Made by a program: the position numbers and the translations under genes. The notes under the pieces were generated by a model. It did not search any database. It had not been told where the DNA came from and was given only the letters and a program-made list of their open reading frames with translations. From positions 1 through 6,627 of the forward strand of contig JANZYY010000015.1 of NCBI GenBank assembly GCA_026419705.1: a stretch of DNA of 6,627 nucleotides, written 5' to 3'. Positions 5,047 to 6,627 of this stretch are shown piece after piece. How positions within the stretch are numbered: position 1 is the stretch's first letter; the number at the start of each line of letters is the position of its first letter. The stretch comes from Fischerella sp. (lineage in GTDB: Bacteria; Cyanobacteriota; Cyanobacteriia; Cyanobacteriales; Nostocaceae).

Positions 5047-5225
5047 TTATACCAATTCTCTGTAAACTTGCACTTAATAATTAATAATTACTCCTTTACC
5101 ACCATCAGGCTAGCATTCTCCTTCTTTGCGCTCTTTGTGTCCTACTCTACGGGAAGGCGAAGAAGGTGCGTCTATGTGGTTCGTTTAACGAAGATCAAGC
5201 GCATCTTCATGGAGAATCGGTATTA
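5047..5225. mobile_element. MITE-like repeat element with imperfect terminal inverted repeats
   Basis: Left end TACCAATTCTC (5050-5060) and right end GAGAATCGGTA (5212-5222) are inverted with 10 of 11 matches; over 16 bp (5046-5061 against 5211-5226) 13 match. TTA (5047-5049 and 5223-5225) flanks both ends as a possible 3-bp target duplication, though short enough to be chance. There is no transposase. Inside are a hairpin GAAGAT/ATCTTC (5190-5195, 5203-5208) and a nested repeat. A non-autonomous element fits best. It separates the dead toxin from ileS. Confidence 0.55.
5143..5174. repeat. Nested palindromic-type repeat inside the element
   Basis: CTACGGGAAGGCGAAG followed by AAGGTGCGTCTAT is a form of the CTACGGGAAGC...GCGTCTA repeats I recall as scattered in Nostoc-like genomes. 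It sits between TCTTTGTG (5132-5139) and GTGGTTC (5176-5182), motifs that are contiguous (within about 20 bp) in the repeat at 2670-2696. This suggests insertion of one repeat into another. Confidence 0.4.
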
Positions 5226-5247
5226 GCCGTTAGACTACAAAATTACC

Positions 5248-5266
5248 TTTGAGGTAATACCTCAAA
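5248..5266. promoter_or_regulatory. Perfect dyad TTTGAGGT-AAT-ACCTCAAA upstream of ileS
   Basis: The arms 5248-5255 and 5259-5266 are perfect 8-bp inverted repeats around AAT. TTACC (5243-5247) can instead pair with GGTAA (5253-5257), giving an alternative hairpin. It lies about 100 bp before the ileS start and upstream of the candidate -10, so an operator is more likely than an attenuator. Only weak A-runs follow, so it is not a clear terminator. Confidence 0.4.
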
Positions 5267-5318
5267 AACAATTCGAGTACCTTCTTGTAATGGTTAGCCG
5301 TTCCGGGCGCCTGGATTC

Positions 5319-5324
5319 TATAAT
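5319..5324 (+). promoter_or_regulatory. Candidate -10 hexamer (TATAAT) for ileS
   Basis: A perfect TATAAT stands 40 bp upstream of the GTG start, implying a leader of about 34 nt. No good -35 lies at 16-18 bp; the nearby hexamers are poor, and no extended -10 TG is present. It could be an activator-dependent promoter, or chance in AT-rich DNA. Confidence 0.4.
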
Positions 5325-5364
5325 TATTTGGAACATCCTTTGCTGCTAATTCAGGCATGAAACT

Positions 5365-6627
5365 GTGACAGAAACTGGAAGCTACAAAGATACTGTAAAC
5401 CTACCCAAGACGAAATTTGATATGCGGGCAAACGCCAGCAAGCGTGAACCCGAAATCCAAAAATTCTGGGAAGAGAATCAAATTTACAAGCGCCTCTCAG
5501 AAAACAATCCAGGTGATTTATTTATACTGCACGACGGGCCACCCTACGCTAACGGCTCTCTGCATATTGGTCATGCTTTAAATAAAATTCTCAAAGACAT
5601 TATTAACCGCTACCAATTGCTACGCGGGCGTAAAGTTCGCTACGTACCCGGTTGGGACTGTCACGGATTGCCGATTGAACTTAGAGTTTTGCAGAACATG
5701 AAAGCTGCTGAACGGCAAAACTTGACGCCTTTACAACTGCGACAGAAAGCGAGAGAATTTGCCCTCAAAACCGTAAACGAACAGCGCGAATGTTTCAAGC
5801 GTTACGGTGTCTGGGGAGATTGGGAACATCCTTATTTAACCTTAACGCCGGAATACGAAGCAGCGCAAATCGGCGTGTTCGGGCAGATGGTGTTAAAAGG
5901 TTACATCTATCGTGGTTTGAAACCGGTTCACTGGAGTCCCAGTTCCAAAACCGCCCTGGCGGAAGCTGAGTTGGAGTATCCAGAAGGGCACACTTCTCGC
6001 AGCATCTATGCTGCTTTTGAGGTGACGAGTTTGGCGGAGGCGGTGAAATCTGTGCTGGGTAAGTTTTTGCCAGAGTTGGGTGTCGCAGTCTGGACGACAA
6101 CACCTTGGACAATTCCCGGAAATTTGGCAGTAGCAGTGAACCCTGAACTGAACTACGCAGTTGTAGAAGTTGAACCCAACCCCTGTTTGCAAGCGGAAAG
6201 GGGGACTGGGGGAATGAGGTTCCGCTACCTCATCGTTGCTGCTGATTTGGTAGAACGCCTCTCAGCCACTTTCGGCACTCGATTAACCGTAAAAACCACA
6301 TTCAAAGGTAAAGATTTAGAACATTCTACCTACCGACATCCTCTGTACGAACGCGAAAGTCCGATTGTGATTGGTGGTGATTACGTTACCACTGAGTCTG
6401 GTACCGGGTTAGTGCACACTGCCCCCGGTCACGGTCAAGAAGACTACATTGTCGGTCAGCGTTATGGACTGCCTATTCTCGCCCCAGTGGATGACAATGG
6501 TGACTTTACTGAGGAAGCGGGACAATTTGCTGGGTTGAATGTGCTTGGTGATGGTAATCAGGCGGTAATTGATGCACTCATGGCGGCGGGTTCCTTGCTG
6601 AAAGAAGAACCCTACGTTCATAAGTAC
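5365..6627 (+). CDS. ileS: Isoleucyl-tRNA synthetase, N-terminal 421 codons (runs off window)
   Basis: This cytoplasmic class Ia synthetase charges tRNA-Ile. The window holds 421 codons of a protein normally about 940-960 residues. Visible parts are PPYANGSLHIGH with HIGH at 67-70, the WDCHGLPIEL segment (about 107-116), YRGLKPVHWSPSSKTALAEA, and the CP1 editing domain with TTTPWTIPGN (about 242-251) and GTGLVHTAPGHGQEDY (about 346-361). KMSKS and the zinc-binding C-terminus lie beyond the window. GTG is the start because it gives MTETGSYKDTVNLPKTKFDM, the usual cyanobacterial N-terminus. A three-codon ATG AAA CTG TGA (5357-5368) overlaps it out of frame and might affect initiation. No T-box is seen. 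Residues 271-287, between YAVVEVE and YLIVAADL, are a G-rich insertion absent from E. coli IleRS by my alignment. Confidence 0.97.
   Translation, partial: MTETGSYKDTVNLPKTKFDMRANASKREPEIQKFWEENQIYKRLSENNPGDLFILHDGPPYANGSLHIGHALNKILKDIINRYQLLRGRKVRYVPGWDCHGLPIELRVLQNMKAAERQNLTPLQLRQKAREFALKTVNEQRECFKRYGVWGDWEHPYLTLTPEYEAAQIGVFGQMVLKGYIYRGLKPVHWSPSSKTALAEAELEYPEGHTSRSIYAAFEVTSLAEAVKSVLGKFLPELGVAVWTTTPWTIPGNLAVAVNPELNYAVVEVEPNPCLQAERGTGGMRFRYLIVAADLVERLSATFGTRLTVKTTFKGKDLEHSTYRHPLYERESPIVIGGDYVTTESGTGLVHTAPGHGQEDYIVGQRYGLPILAPVDDNGDFTEEAGQFAGLNVLGDGNQAVIDALMAAGSLLKEEPYVHKY
6192..6226. repeat. Palindromic G-rich insertion inside ileS
   Basis: AGCGGAA (6192-6198) and TTCCGCT (6220-6226) are perfect 7-bp inverted arms around a G-rich loop containing AGGGGGACTGGGGGAATG. 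The segment keeps frame and encodes most of residues 276-287. Its base composition differs from the flanking ileS sequence and resembles intergenic G-run repeats. Confidence 0.5.

Noticed and set aside
5029..5226. Plus-strand ORF of 65 codons
   Set aside because: Its bounds coincide with the repeat element; it has no Shine-Dalgarno and its content derives from repeats.
5223..5302. Direct repeat TTAGCCGTT (5223-5231 and 5294-5302)
   Set aside because: Nine bases, 62 bp apart, with no further symmetry; could be chance.
5893..6192. Minus-strand ORFs inside ileS
   Set aside because: They are antisense to strongly conserved IleRS sequence and have no initiation signals.

Overview
The window looks like filamentous (Nostocales-type) cyanobacterial DNA. 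It carries five copies of the HIP1 octamer GCGATCGC in about 2 kb, heptanucleotide short tandem repeats, interspersed repeats of the kind common in Nostoc-like genomes, and an isoleucyl-tRNA synthetase whose text reads as cyanobacterial. No window-wide search was possible. Family assignments come from motifs and recalled family features.

Layout. 1-189: a weak terminator-like hairpin, then a near-consensus plus-strand promoter bracketed by an 8-bp dyad and pointing into the 3' end of the next gene. 190-441 (minus): a small conserved-looking protein. 487-975: a gene-free stretch with several hairpins and a dyad upstream of the next gene. 976-1743 (plus): an OmpR/PhoB-type response regulator with an incomplete acidic pocket. 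1705-1854: heptamer repeats that cover the regulator's last codons and the gap to the convergent ABC ATPase. 1858-2625 (minus): an ABC ATPase lacking the H-loop histidine. 2752-3138 (minus): a small membrane protein whose first helix lies upstream of any usable start codon. It sits head to head with a Pro/Glu/Ala-rich ORF (3197-3568) that also lacks a proper ribosome-binding site.

3691-3873 (minus): a small membrane-anchored Cys-containing protein. 3990-4374 (plus): an antibiotic-biosynthesis-monooxygenase-fold protein whose good Shine-Dalgarno/ATG is out of frame by one base at a T6 run. 4470-5021: a decayed type II toxin-antitoxin locus, with an antitoxin-like ORF and a RelE/ParE-type toxin killed by two stops and a frameshift. 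5047-5225: a MITE-like element of about 180 bp with imperfect terminal inverted repeats and an internal nested repeat. 5365 to the window end: the N-terminal 421 codons of ileS, with a palindromic, G-rich in-frame insertion in the editing domain.

How the parts work together. The genes do not form one pathway. The regulator has no kinase beside it and the ATPase no permease. The picture is a housekeeping gene (ileS) next to an accessory stretch eroded by small repeats, frameshifts and a lost toxin-antitoxin module. I see no convincing multi-gene novel system. The best leads are the unusual ATPase and receiver active sites, the repeat insertion inside ileS, the strong antisense-oriented promoter with its dyad, and the damaged head-to-head junction near 3197.
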